This document shows positions 37,491 to 46,307 of a DNA stretch of 64,000 nucleotides, in pieces (position 1 is the first letter of the stretch; each line of letters opens with the position of its first letter). A program made the translations under genes and the position numbers. This DNA is from Compostimonas suwonensis (GTDB lineage Bacteria; Actinomycetota; Actinomycetes; Actinomycetales; Microbacteriaceae), in contig NZ_PGFB01000005.1 of assembly GCF_002797855.1 (NCBI RefSeq), forward strand, positions 372,001-436,000. Reading direction: 5' to 3'. The notes below the pieces were generated by a model, which was not told the origin of the DNA, did no database searches, and saw only the letters and a list, made by a program, of their open reading frames with translations.

Positions 37491-38990
37491 ATGTTCGCCA
37501 GTTATCTGCGCCGCGAGCTGCTCGGCAGACGCAAGCAGACGATCATCATCGCCATCGGGATGGCGCTCGCCATCGCGCTCGTCATCATCGTCACCGCGGT
37601 CGCGGCGGGGGTGAAGGATGCCCAGGCGACCGTGTTGCAGTCGGTATACGGCATCGGCACTGACCTCACCGTCACCAAGCCGGCCGAGACACCGACTCCG
37701 GGCGAGGGCGGCCCTCGCTTCCAGTTCGGCTCCGGCGAGGGGCAGACGGCGGACGGCAGCACGAACCTGAGCCGGTCCCTCCTGACTGCCGCTCGAGGAA
37801 CCCAGACCTTCGACGCGGACGAGCTCGACACGATCACCGGCATCGCCCACGTCGCGGCTGCGGCCGGCACGCTCGCACTCACCAGTACGACATTCAACGG
37901 CGAGCTCCCCGACTTCTCCCAGCGGCAGCAGGGAGAGGCGCCCGGAAGCGGGCCTCCCGCGGGTGGCGCCGACGGCGGCGGCGGCAGCGCCTTCGACATC
38001 GACTCGTTCACGGTGCTCGGACTCGACCCCGACGGATCCGCGATCGGGCCACTCTCTGCCGCAACGCTCACCGACGGCCGTGCCTTCACAACAGATGACG
38101 CGAGCAGCGATGTCGTCGTGCTCGACGAGAGCTATGCGACATCCGCGGATCTCGCAGTCGGCGACACTCTCGCCATCGGGGGCTCCGACTTCGAAGTCAT
38201 CGGGATGGTGGCGTCGAACGGGTCGGATGCCTCGACCGCGAGCAACGCATACATCCCGCTCGCTGTGGCGCAGAGCCTCGCCGAACTCGACGGGCAGCTC
38301 TCCACCGTCTACGTGCAGGCGACCTCCTCGACGGACATCGCCCAAGTGCAGGCCGACCTCGAAGCGGCTCTTCCCGAGGTGGCCGTCAATACCCAGGCGG
38401 ATCTGGCCGAATCGGTCTCCGGATCGCTCAGCACGGCCTCCGATCTGATCTCGAGCCTCGGAACCTGGCTGTCGGTCATCGTGCTCGCTGCTGCGTTTCT
38501 TCTGGCGATCCTGTTCACGATCTCTGGGGTTGCACGGCGCACCCGTGAGTTCGGAACGCTCAAGGCGATCGGCTGGAGCAACCGCAGGATCGTGGGTCAG
38601 GTGGCCGGGGAATCCGTTGTGCAGGGCCTCCTCGGCGGCGTGCTCGGCATCGTCGTGGGCGTCGTCGGGATCGTCGTGGTCAACGTCATCTCACCCACTC
38701 TCACGGCCGCGGCTTCGGCGACGGCCTTCGCCCCACCCGGCGGCGGAGGGCGAGGGGGCGAGAGCGGATTTGGCGGCGAAAGCGGATTCGGCAGCGGCGG
38801 ATTCGGCGGCGGCGGATTCGGAGGGGCGGCAGCGACCGCGAGCGATGTGACCCTCACGGCGCCGATCACGCCGAGTGTGATCCTCGTCGCTGTTGGCCTC
38901 GCTGTTGTGGGCGGCCTGCTCGCGGGCGCTTTCGGCGGCTGGCGCGCCTCCCGTCTGCGACCCGCGGAAGCGCTCCGGAGCGTCGCATGA
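37491..38990 (+). CDS. FtsX/MacB-type ABC exporter permease
   Basis: 499 residues. N-terminal helix (TIIIAIGMALAIALVIIVTA), an extracytoplasmic domain of about 280 residues with Gly/Pro-rich insert, then three helices typical of FtsX-like permeases (LSVIVLAAAFLLAILFTISG; EFGTLKAIGWSNRRIVGQVA). A glycine-rich stretch of GGFGG units (about 415-450) lies in the last extracytoplasmic loop, which is unusual. It pairs with the ATPase 70 bp downstream. Likely exports or mechanically senses an envelope-active compound under control of the divergent two-component system. Confidence 0.9.
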   Translation: MFASYLRRELLGRRKQTIIIAIGMALAIALVIIVTAVAAGVKDAQATVLQSVYGIGTDLTVTKPAETPTPGEGGPRFQFGSGEGQTADGSTNLSRSLLTAARGTQTFDADELDTITGIAHVAAAAGTLALTSTTFNGELPDFSQRQQGEAPGSGPPAGGADGGGGSAFDIDSFTVLGLDPDGSAIGPLSAATLTDGRAFTTDDASSDVVVLDESYATSADLAVGDTLAIGGSDFEVIGMVASNGSDASTASNAYIPLAVAQSLAELDGQLSTVYVQATSSTDIAQVQADLEAALPEVAVNTQADLAESVSGSLSTASDLISSLGTWLSVIVLAAAFLLAILFTISGVARRTREFGTLKAIGWSNRRIVGQVAGESVVQGLLGGVLGIVVGVVGIVVVNVISPTLTAAASATAFAPPGGGGRGGESGFGGESGFGSGGFGGGGFGGAAATASDVTLTAPITPSVILVAVGLAVVGGLLAGAFGGWRASRLRPAEALRSVA

Positions 38991-39060
38991 CCACGCTCAC
39001 CACTCCCACAGAACCGAACAACCGTCTCATCGCAGCACCGAACCACGAAGAGAGCTCACC

Positions 39061-39732
39061 ATGTATGAACTGACGACCGTCTCCAAGGACTACCCGCAGT
39101 CGCGCCGCACAGTCACGGCGCTCAGCAAGGTCACCCTGTCCATCCCCGACGGCCAGTTCGTCGCCATCCAAGGGCCGACGGGCGGCGGAAAGTCGACGCT
39201 GCTGCAGATGCTCGGCGCTCTCGACCGGCCGACGAAGGGCACAATCGCCCTGGGCGGCTCCGAGCTCTCGACGCTTCCGGATCGGGCACTCACCCGCATC
39301 CGGGCCCGCGAGATCGGCTTCGTCTTTCAGGGGTTCAACCTCATCCCCACCCTCACCGCCCAGGAGAACGTCGAGGCGGCCCTCGTTCCGTCACGGATAA
39401 GCGCCAGCGAACGCTCCCGGCGCGCGACCGAAGCTTTGGAATCCGTTGGCCTGGCCGAGCGCGGCACGCATCTGCCCGCCGAGCTCTCGGGCGGCCAGCA
39501 GCAGCGGGTGGCGATCGCGCGAGCTCTTGTGAAAGAGCCCGAGGTCCTGCTCGCCGACGAGCCGACGGGCAACCTCGACGAGCAGACCCGTGACGAGATC
39601 ATGGACCTGCTCGAGGGGGTGCGCCGCGATCGCGGGCTCACTCTGATCATCGTGACGCACGACTCGGCCGTCGCCCGCCGAGCCGAACGGAGACTGCACA
39701 TCAAACAGGGAAAGGTCACCGAGATGAGCTGA
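39061..39732 (+). CDS. ABC exporter ATPase (MacB/LolD type)
   Basis: 223 residues: YELTTVSKDYPQSRRTVTAL at the start, Walker A GPTGGGKSTL, signature LSGGQQQR, Walker B VLLADEPTGNLDE, H-loop VTHDSAV. The Ala-to-Thr change (PTGGGKS rather than PSGSGKS) is mild. ATG at 39061 is preceded by GAAGAGAG. Works with the FtsX-like permease upstream. Confidence 0.95.
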   Translation: MYELTTVSKDYPQSRRTVTALSKVTLSIPDGQFVAIQGPTGGGKSTLLQMLGALDRPTKGTIALGGSELSTLPDRALTRIRAREIGFVFQGFNLIPTLTAQENVEAALVPSRISASERSRRATEALESVGLAERGTHLPAELSGGQQQRVAIARALVKEPEVLLADEPTGNLDEQTRDEIMDLLEGVRRDRGLTLIIVTHDSAVARRAERRLHIKQGKVTEMS

Positions 39733-39780
39733 CCCGGGTGTCCGCCCCGGGGACGGAGCAGCGGGAGGTACCGTGGACAC

Positions 39781-40491
39781 GTGGCCGACCTTGTACTCTC
39801 GCTCCCCGGGATGGAGCCGGAGCCCCCGATCATCCCTCCCCACCTCTCCCGCGTCGTCGCCGACTCCACCGATCGAGTCGCCTGGCTCCGCGCACGCAGC
39901 CGGGGGATCACGGCCACGGATGTCGCGAAGCTGTCGACCCCGGCATCCATCGAGAAGGCCGCCCTCGACAAGCTCAACGGCACCGGCTTCTCGGGCAACG
40001 CCTACACCGACCACGGGCGCGCCCGGGAGCCCGAGATCGCCGCGTGGGTGCGCGAGCGGTACGGCATCGAGCCCAGCACGACTCTCTTCCACGCGGCGCA
40101 CGAGCGTCGGCACCTCGCGACACCCGACGGCCTCGCTGTGACGGCGGCCGGCGCACTCGAGCTCGCCGAGATCAAGACGACGACGAAGCCGTGGCGGAGC
40201 GTTCCGCGCTCCTACCTGCGCCAGGTCTGGTGGCAGCAGTACGTGCTCGGCGCCGAGCGCACGCTCATCGTGTGGGAGGAGCACCGCGACTTCGTGCCCG
40301 TCGGCGAGGAGCCGGAGTGCCGCTGGATCGACCGCGACGAGCGCGAGATCGGCGAGCTCGTCGCGAAGGCGAACCAGCTCATCTCGCTCCTCGGACGTCT
40401 GACCGCCGCGGGCCTCGCGGCCGCGCCCGAGCCGCGCGACGATCCCGGCCGCTACTCCGACTACGTGCCCTCCTACCGAGCGCTGGGCTGA
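39781..40491 (+). CDS. YqaJ-family (lambda exonuclease-like) nuclease
   Basis: 236 residues. Blocks of the YqaJ PD-(D/E)XK fold are in order: SRGITATDVAKLST, HGRAREPEIAAWVRERYGIE, the acidic residue in LATPDGLAV, LAEIKTTTKPW with the E-x-K pair, and VWWQQYVLGAERTLIVWEEH. Phage relatives digest DNA 5' to 3' with a single-strand annealing partner; none is present, and no phage genes surround it, so this is a resident nuclease of unknown purpose. GTG at 39781; TACCGT stands 6 nt upstream, fitting a leaderless mRNA. The following hydrolase begins 2 bp after the stop. Confidence 0.85.
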   Translation: MADLVLSLPGMEPEPPIIPPHLSRVVADSTDRVAWLRARSRGITATDVAKLSTPASIEKAALDKLNGTGFSGNAYTDHGRAREPEIAAWVRERYGIEPSTTLFHAAHERRHLATPDGLAVTAAGALELAEIKTTTKPWRSVPRSYLRQVWWQQYVLGAERTLIVWEEHRDFVPVGEEPECRWIDRDEREIGELVAKANQLISLLGRLTAAGLAAAPEPRDDPGRYSDYVPSYRALG

Positions 40492-40493
40492 TC

Positions 40494-41258
40494 GTGGCGG
40501 TCGCCTTGCTCCACGGCCTGGGCAACGACCGCTCACAGCTGCCCGCGCTGCTCGGCAGCACGATCCCCGCGTCGCAGACGGTCGTCGCGCCGGATGTGCG
40601 CGCCCACGGCGCCTCCCCGCTTCTGGGCGAGCCGCGGGACTTCCGCCTCGACGCCCTCGCCGCAGAGCTCGCCGAGCAGATCCGCGAGGGTCTCGCCGGC
40701 GACACCTCGCCGATCATCCTGATCGGCGTGTCGATGGGCGCGGCGCTGGCCCTGCGCATCGTGCTCGACGCGACGCTGCCCGTCGAGCGGGCCGTGTTCA
40801 TCCGCCCGGCCTTCACGAGCGAGTCGCTGCCGCGCAATCTGCGGGCCTTCCCGGTGATCGGCGAGCTGCTCGCCGAGCTCGGGCCGGCGCGGGGCGAGGA
40901 GGTGTTCCGTTCGAGCGAGCTCTTCCGCGGCATCCGCGAGCAGTCGCCGGCGGGGGCTGCCGCCGTGCTCGCACAGTTCCGAACCCCGGATGCCGCGGCT
41001 CGCGCCATCCGCCTCGTCGAGGTTCCGCGCAACGTCGCCTACCGCGACCCCTCCGAGCTCGCCGCGGTGACCGTTCCCGCAGCCGTCGTCTCGGCGCAGC
41101 GCGACCCCGTGCACCCGGAGGCGATCGCCCACGAGTGGCACGGCGCTCTGCCCGAGGCGCGGCTGTTCACGATCCCCCCGCGCGACGACGGGGCGCGGGC
41201 GCAGGCCGCGGAGTGCCGCAGGGCCGTCGCCTCATGGTTGGGCTGGGCCCGTGGATGA
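40494..41258 (+). CDS. Alpha/beta-hydrolase family protein
   Basis: 254 residues: VALLHGLGNDRSQLPALLG gives the oxyanion-hole HG pair, the nucleophile elbow is LIGVSMGAALALR, an acid in SAQRDPVHPEAI; the usual catalytic His after it is not obvious (TIPPRDDGARAQ), so activity is uncertain. GTG at 40494 is 2 bp after the YqaJ stop with no ribosome site, implying coupling. Substrate unknown. Confidence 0.82.
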   Translation: MAVALLHGLGNDRSQLPALLGSTIPASQTVVAPDVRAHGASPLLGEPRDFRLDALAAELAEQIREGLAGDTSPIILIGVSMGAALALRIVLDATLPVERAVFIRPAFTSESLPRNLRAFPVIGELLAELGPARGEEVFRSSELFRGIREQSPAGAAAVLAQFRTPDAAARAIRLVEVPRNVAYRDPSELAAVTVPAAVVSAQRDPVHPEAIAHEWHGALPEARLFTIPPRDDGARAQAAECRRAVASWLGWARG

Positions 41259-41476
41259 AGCAGACCTGTGGATGAAGCAGACCTGTGGATGAAGCCGAAC
41301 CTGTGGATGAAACTGTGGAGAATTGGGGAGAAACTCGGCGAATCGGTGGATAAGCGAGCCCTGCCTGTGCGAATCAGGGCATCTTGAGTTGAGATAAATC
41401 GTCTTCGATCAGGTATTTGACCTGAAAGCCCTCTCGATGGCCAGGACGCTCCCCGTCGCGACGACCGTTATCCACC
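41250..41476. repeat. DnaA-box-like repeats and minisatellite
   Basis: An approximately 17-bp unit (CCTGTGGATGAAGCAGA) repeats from 41250. TGTGGATGA occurs at 41268, 41284 and 41302, CGTGGATGA at 41250, GGTGGATAA at 41345 and TTATCCACC (opposite strand) at 41468. Each is one or two bases from the DnaA box TGTGGATAA. An AT-rich stretch (about 41385-41420) lies between. The gap 41259-41676 otherwise holds only the upstream region of the oxidoreductase (TTGACG at about 41563). No dnaA or dnaN is near, so this is not the usual origin. Confidence 0.6.
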
Positions 41477-41676
41477 GTCGAACGGCATGTGTATAGCCGT
41501 GTAGAGAACTCGCCGCGGCCATCCCGATCCGCCGGCCGATGGTCACGAAGAGGTAACTTTTATTGACGCCCCCGTAACACCGGTGACTCATTGACTGGGT
41601 TGACTGATGAGGGAGCACCGGGGGTCGCACGCGCGAAGCCGCAGCGATGCCCGACGAACCAGCGGAAGGCCGAACG

Positions 41677-42690
41677 ATGAAGCAGAGCACCGCAGACTCC
41701 CAGCACAACGCAGTCCCATCGGCCCAACAGCTCCCGTCTCTTATGCGGGCGATGGTCATCGACGCGCCCGGCGGCCCCGACGCCCTGCATCTCGCCGAGG
41801 TGCCGACCCCGCAGCGCGTGAATGCCGAGCTGCTCATCAAGGTCGTCGCCGCCGGCATCAACCCCATCGACGCGAAGACCCGCGCAGGCGCCGGCGTCGC
41901 CTCCGCCCTGCCCTCGTTCCCGGCCGTGCTCGGCAACGACTTCAGCGGCATCGTCGTGCAATCGCCCTACGAGTCGCATCCCCTGCAACCGGGCGACGAG
42001 GTCTACGGCATGGCCATGGTGCCGAGGATCTCGGGCAGCTACGCCGAGTACGTCTCGGTGCCGAGCCTGAGCGTCGCACGCAAGCCCGGCAAGCTCTCGC
42101 ACGTCGAGGCGGCCGGCGTGCCGCTCGCGGCCCTCACCGCCTGGGGCATGGTCGTCGAGGTCGCCCGCGCCCACGAAGGCCAGCGCATCCTCATCCACGC
42201 CGGTGGAGGGGGCGTCGGGCATTTCGCCGTTCAGTTCGCCGCCTACTTCGGCGCCCACGTCATCGCGACCGGCTCGAGCCGCAACGTCGGCTGGCTGCAC
42301 GAGCTCGGGGCCGCGCAGACCGTCGACTACACGACCACGCGGTTCGAGGATGCCGTGAGCGAGGTCGACGTCGTGATCGACCTCATCGGCAACGTGCACG
42401 ACGACACCGGCTCCCGCTCGCTCACCGTGCTGCGGCCGGGCGGGCTCATCATCAACGCGCCCACGGGCAGCTGGCCGGGTTTCGCCGAGGCCGCCGCCGC
42501 CGCCGGGGTCCGCGGCACCGGCTACAAGGTGGCGCCCGACGGCACCACCCTCGCCGTCATCTCCCGCCTGCTCGAGTCGGGCGACGTGCGCGTCTTCGTC
42601 GACCAGGTCTTCGAGCTCACGGATGCCGCGGCCGCCCATCGCGCGCTCGAGGAGGGCCACACCCGCGGCAAGATCGTGCTGACCCTGTGA
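41677..42690 (+). CDS. NADP-dependent quinone-oxidoreductase-like dehydrogenase
   Basis: 337-residue medium-chain dehydrogenase. N-terminal GroES-like domain (NPIDAKTRAGAG, LGNDFSGIVV), then a Rossmann domain with LIHAGGGGVGHFAVQFAAYF. No zinc-ligand Cys cluster is present, so it belongs to the zinc-free quinone/enone reductases rather than alcohol dehydrogenases. ATG at 41677 has GGAAGG at the right distance; the in-frame ATG ten codons upstream has none. Monocistronic. Confidence 0.88.
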   Translation: MKQSTADSQHNAVPSAQQLPSLMRAMVIDAPGGPDALHLAEVPTPQRVNAELLIKVVAAGINPIDAKTRAGAGVASALPSFPAVLGNDFSGIVVQSPYESHPLQPGDEVYGMAMVPRISGSYAEYVSVPSLSVARKPGKLSHVEAAGVPLAALTAWGMVVEVARAHEGQRILIHAGGGGVGHFAVQFAAYFGAHVIATGSSRNVGWLHELGAAQTVDYTTTRFEDAVSEVDVVIDLIGNVHDDTGSRSLTVLRPGGLIINAPTGSWPGFAEAAAAAGVRGTGYKVAPDGTTLAVISRLLESGDVRVFVDQVFELTDAAAAHRALEEGHTRGKIVLTL

Positions 42691-42744
42691 GCGGGCGACG
42701 GGAACCGGGTCACGGCGGCCCGGCCGCGCAAATAGCATGGATGC

Positions 42745-43248
42745 ATGACTGACGCCGTGACATCCGCCGAGACACCGGCCCGCGAGATCCTCGCCTGGGA
42801 CGACTTCGCCACCGCCTCGCGCGACCTCGCCCGCACGGTGCTCGCGAGCGGCTTCGCGCCCGACGTCGTGATCGCCATCGCCCGCGGGGGCCTGCTGCTC
42901 GCGGGGGCGATCTCCTACGCTCTCGGCACGAAGAACTGCGGCAGCATCAACGTCGAGTTCTACACCGGGGTCGACGAACGCCTGCCCGAGCCCGTGCTCT
43001 CGGCGCCGATGCTCGACGCCCCGGCGCTCGCAGGCAAGCGCGTGCTCATCGTCGACGATGTCTCCGATTCCGGCGAGACCCTCGCCCTCGTCGTGCGCCT
43101 GCTGCGCGAGAGCGCCGACGAGGTGCGCACGGCGACGCTGTACACGAAGCCGCGCACGATCCTCGTTCCCGACTTCACCTGGCGCACGACCGACCGCTGG
43201 ATCGTCTTCCCCTGGTCGGCTCAGCCGCCCGTCTCGGCGGGCGGCTGA
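42745..43248 (+). CDS. Phosphoribosyltransferase (purine type I PRT)
   Basis: 167 residues. The PRPP-binding motif is VLIVDDVSDSGETL at about residues 99-112, preceded by ARGGLLLAGAISYALG; a Trp-rich C-terminus (FTWRTTDRWIVFPW) resembles Gpt-like enzymes that transfer phosphoribose to hypoxanthine, guanine or xanthine. TAGCAT ends 6 nt before the ATG, with no ribosome site, so leaderless translation is likely. Base specificity is not readable. Confidence 0.88.
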   Translation: MTDAVTSAETPAREILAWDDFATASRDLARTVLASGFAPDVVIAIARGGLLLAGAISYALGTKNCGSINVEFYTGVDERLPEPVLSAPMLDAPALAGKRVLIVDDVSDSGETLALVVRLLRESADEVRTATLYTKPRTILVPDFTWRTTDRWIVFPWSAQPPVSAGG

Positions 43249-43279
43249 GCGCGGCGCTCACGCCTCCGGCTCAGCCACG

Positions 43280-43339
43280 CCTCCCGTCCAGCGCGCCCCC
43301 CGTCCAGCGCGCCTCCCGTCCAGCGCGCCTCGGCTCAGC
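43280..43339. repeat. 16-bp minisatellite between convergent genes
   Basis: CCTCCCGTCCAGCGCG is repeated at 43280, 43296 (one change), 43312 and partly at 43328. It reaches the stop codon of the minus-strand gene that ends at 43335. Confidence 0.85.
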
Positions 43340-44036
43340 GTTTCGCGGCGACCGGGCGCTTGGGCGTCGGGTGCCCCTTGCCGGCCGGGCGGCCCGCAGC
43401 CGCAGCGCGTTTGGCGCTCCGGGGGTTCGCCGCGACGGCCCGCTCCGCCGCCTCGCGCGCGGCGGTGCGACGGCGTACGACCATCACGACGACGACGCTG
43501 CCCAGCGCGACCACGACGGCGGCGATGCCGATCCACAGCCAGCCCGTGAAGCCGGTGCGACCGGGGGCGGCGGGCGCGGCGGCGTCGACCGGGTCGGCTG
43601 ACCCCGCGGCATCCTCACCGGCTGCAGGAGGCGCCGGCGGAGGGGCGACGTCGATCCCCACGGTGGATGTCGCGGCGACCGGCACGGTCGACGCGACGGT
43701 CACACTCCAGCTGCCCTCGGTGAGGATGGGCTCCTCGGTCGTGTAGAGACCGATGCCCTCGTCGGACAGCACGAGGGGAACGGGGCCCACGGTCGTGCCC
43801 TCCTTCGAGACGGCCGTCGCGATGGGCACGAGCTCGGCGGAGTCGACGGCGTGCCCGTCTTTGATGTACTGCGCGTTCACCACGAGGCCGCCGACGCCGT
43901 CGCCCGCGATGCGGAACTCGATGGGGCCGCTGTGCGCAGCGGCCGGCGAGGCGACGGCCAGGACGGCGCCCAGCGCGAGTCCGATCGTGACCGCGAAGGC
44001 GGCGAAAGCGCGGGCGACCGCGGAACGTGCTGGCAC
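43335..44036 (-). CDS. Secreted membrane-anchored protein, CopC/FixH-like ectodomain
   Basis: 233 residues: signal peptide ending about ASPAAA|HS, a beta-rich ectodomain (HSGPIEFRIAGDGVGGLVVN, EEPILTEGSWSVTVASTVP) of the size and pattern of CopC/FixH-like domains, an Ala/Pro-rich stalk, a membrane helix (WLWIGIAAVVVALGSVVVVM) and a basic Lys/Arg/Ala-rich cytoplasmic tail. The first His after the signal peptide could bind copper as in CopC, but no other metal ligands are clear. GTG at 44034-44036 follows GAGGAGG. No copper genes adjoin. Confidence 0.75.
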   Translation of the reverse strand: MPARSAVARAFAAFAVTIGLALGAVLAVASPAAAHSGPIEFRIAGDGVGGLVVNAQYIKDGHAVDSAELVPIATAVSKEGTTVGPVPLVLSDEGIGLYTTEEPILTEGSWSVTVASTVPVAATSTVGIDVAPPPAPPAAGEDAAGSADPVDAAAPAAPGRTGFTGWLWIGIAAVVVALGSVVVVMVVRRRTAAREAAERAVAANPRSAKRAAAAGRPAGKGHPTPKRPVAAKR

Positions 44037-44167
44037 GTGATCCTCCTCAGGGGCGACCGTCGTTGGTCATCCTCTTGAGCGATACTACGAGGCAGTTTTG
44101 TTGAGAGTCAATTCATATGGATGCACGATGCCGCCGAACTGGCCGAAGCCGTGCATTCCCTGAAGAT

Positions 44168-44704
44168 TCAGTGAACGAGCGCCCGCTCCATCACGTGGTC
44201 GTCGTGCAGTTCGGGCCCGAGTTGGAAGGTTTTGCTGCCCACGACGGCAAATCCGCTCTTCTCGTAGAAACGGATCGCCTTCGCGTTCTGCTTGTTGACA
44301 CCGAGCCACACACCGGCCGCTCCGCGCTCGGTCGCAGCGGCGAGCGTCTCGCTCATGAGCGGTGCCGCGATCCCGGCCCCGTGGTGCCGGGCGTGCACGT
44401 AGACCTTGCTGAGCTCGACGGTGGGCCGCAGGCTCAGCACGCTGTCGATGTCGGCGTGCGGGTCGGCGAAGACGAGCATCGTGTAGCCGCTGGCCTCGCC
44501 GCCGACATCCGCGAGCAGAACGCAGCGGCCCGCGTCGGCCAGGTACTCCTCGAAGCGGGCGGCCGAGAGGTTCTGCGCGATGAACTGCTCGATCGCCTCC
44601 GCAGCTGTTCCGGGCGGGCAGGCGAGGGCGAAGGTCACCGCGGCGAGCGCCGCGACGCGTTCGGCATCCGCGGGGGTCGCGACGGAGATGGTCGGGCTCG
44701 TCAT
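44168..44704 (-). CDS. GNAT-family N-acetyltransferase
   Basis: 178 residues. The acetyl-CoA site is VYVHARHHGAGIAAPLMSE (the usual Q/RxxGxG/A appears as RHHGAG), followed by GVWLGVNKQNAKAIRFYEKSGF, standard for GNAT motif B. Acceptor unknown. ATG at 44702-44704; TATCCT ends 6 nt upstream, so a leaderless mRNA is likely. Confidence 0.9.
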   Translation of the reverse strand: MTSPTISVATPADAERVAALAAVTFALACPPGTAAEAIEQFIAQNLSAARFEEYLADAGRCVLLADVGGEASGYTMLVFADPHADIDSVLSLRPTVELSKVYVHARHHGAGIAAPLMSETLAAATERGAAGVWLGVNKQNAKAIRFYEKSGFAVVGSKTFQLGPELHDDHVMERALVH

Positions 44705-44885
44705 GACTCCAGGATACCGAGAGCGGGGGCCGGATCGAGGCGCCCGACGAGCCGGATGCGCTCCAATCGGCCCGCTGAGCCTCTCAGGGCCGAACACCCC
44801 TCAGCACCGCTCAGGACCGCTCGAAGCCGCTCCTCTAGAGTGGACAGCCGGGGCGGGCACGACCCCGGAAAGGTAGGACGGCCGG

Positions 44886-46307
44886 ATGGCGAGACGGGCA
44901 CGAGCGAAGCCGGAGCGGGTGAGACCGGCGCGCGACGAGCCCCTGCGTGCCGAGAAGCCCGCGCGGACGACCCCGGCACCCACGAAGCCCGCGCGAGCCC
45001 GGAAGCCGCGAGGCCGCCTGCGCCGCTGGTTCCGCACCAACCGCCGGGTGCTGCTCGCGGGCCTCGTGGTGCTCGGCGCGATCGTGCTGCTCACCGTCGA
45101 GGCCCCGCTCGCCACGAGCGTCTACGGCGTTCCCGCCTACGCGGCCATCGCCCTCTCGCTCCTGCACACCGGCGCCCTGCCCCTCGCGCTCTGGCGTCCG
45201 AGGCTCGCCGCGGCCGTCGGCACCCTCGCCGCCCTCGCCCTGATCCTCCTCGGCACGGGCGCTGCGAGCGCCCCCTGGCCCTGGCCGGTCGCATCGATGA
45301 TCGTGCAGACCGCGCTCATCGTGATCCTCGGCCTGCGCGCGCCCTGGCTCGCCGCCGTCGTCACCTGGCTCGCGGGCGTCGCCGTCGCGGGCGTCATCGC
45401 GAACCTGCTGCCCGGGGGCGCCGACCCGGGCGCCGTCCTCGCCGACGTCGTCGTCTTCACCGCCGTCACGGGCGCTGCGCTCGGTGTCGGAATCACCTTG
45501 CGTCTGCGGCAGAACATCCGCGCCCAACTCGTGCAGGAGCAGGAGCTCACCGCCGAGGAGCACGCCAAACGCCTCCTCGCCGAGGAGAAGACCCGCATCG
45601 CCCGCGAGCTCCACGACGTCATCGCCCACAGCATGTCGATGATCAACGTGCAGGCCTCGACGGCGGTGTACCGGCATCCCTCGGTCGATCCCGTGCTCGC
45701 CGCCGAATTCGACGACATCGCCGCGTCGTCGCGGCAGGCCCTGGCCGAGATGCGCGGGCTGCTGAACGTGCTGCGCGACGCCGAGTCGGCCGCGGAGCTC
45801 GCCCCGCAGCCCCGGCTCTCCGACATCCCGGGTCTCGTCGAGCGGGCCGAGCGCGCGGGAGTCACAGCGACCCTCGACTGGTCGGGCGAGCGAGACGACG
45901 AGGGGGTGAGCGAGGTCTCGGCCCTCACCGCCTACCGCATCGTGCAGGAGGCGCTCAGCAACGTCATCCGTCACGCTCCGGGGGCGGATGTCGCGATCCG
46001 CTGCGTTCGCGACGCGCACGACCTCAGCGTCTCGGTCTCGAACTCCGCACCGCCGCGGGGCGTCGGAACCGGCGCCGGGGCAGGGCCGATCGCGCCCGCG
46101 CCGGCCCGCACCGGCCACGGCCTGCGCGGCATGCGCGAACGCGCCGCAAGCGTGGGAGGCACCGTGAGCTACGGGCCCGCACCCGACGGAGGGTTCGAGG
46201 TGCACGCCGTCGTGCCGCTCCGGCCCGCGTCCGGCACCGCCGAGCAGCTCGGCGAGGCCGAGCAGATCCCACCACAGGAACCGACCGAGCAAGGAGCCCA
46301 GCCATGA
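44886..46307 (+). CDS. NarL-type sensor histidine kinase
   Basis: 473 residues: a basic Arg/Pro/Ala-rich cytoplasmic N-terminus, five or six membrane helices between about 55 and 205, a short coiled coil (LRQNIRAQLVQEQELTAEEH), the HisKA_3 site ARELHDVIAHSMSMINVQA and ATPase motifs ALSNVIRHA and GHGLRGMRERA. It phosphorylates the regulator encoded next, with which it overlaps by ATGA. Without an extracytoplasmic domain it probably senses the membrane itself. Confidence 0.93.
   Translation: MARRARAKPERVRPARDEPLRAEKPARTTPAPTKPARARKPRGRLRRWFRTNRRVLLAGLVVLGAIVLLTVEAPLATSVYGVPAYAAIALSLLHTGALPLALWRPRLAAAVGTLAALALILLGTGAASAPWPWPVASMIVQTALIVILGLRAPWLAAVVTWLAGVAVAGVIANLLPGGADPGAVLADVVVFTAVTGAALGVGITLRLRQNIRAQLVQEQELTAEEHAKRLLAEEKTRIARELHDVIAHSMSMINVQASTAVYRHPSVDPVLAAEFDDIAASSRQALAEMRGLLNVLRDAESAAELAPQPRLSDIPGLVERAERAGVTATLDWSGERDDEGVSEVSALTAYRIVQEALSNVIRHAPGADVAIRCVRDAHDLSVSVSNSAPPRGVGTGAGAGPIAPAPARTGHGLRGMRERAASVGGTVSYGPAPDGGFEVHAVVPLRPASGTAEQLGEAEQIPPQEPTEQGAQP

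Noticed and set aside
39781-40491. Prophage remnant marked by YqaJ
   Set aside because: No integrase, terminase, capsid or annealing protein; codon use and neighbours are chromosomal.
41250-41476. Chromosomal origin of replication
   Set aside because: No dnaA, dnaN or gyrase genes nearby and the boxes are imperfect.
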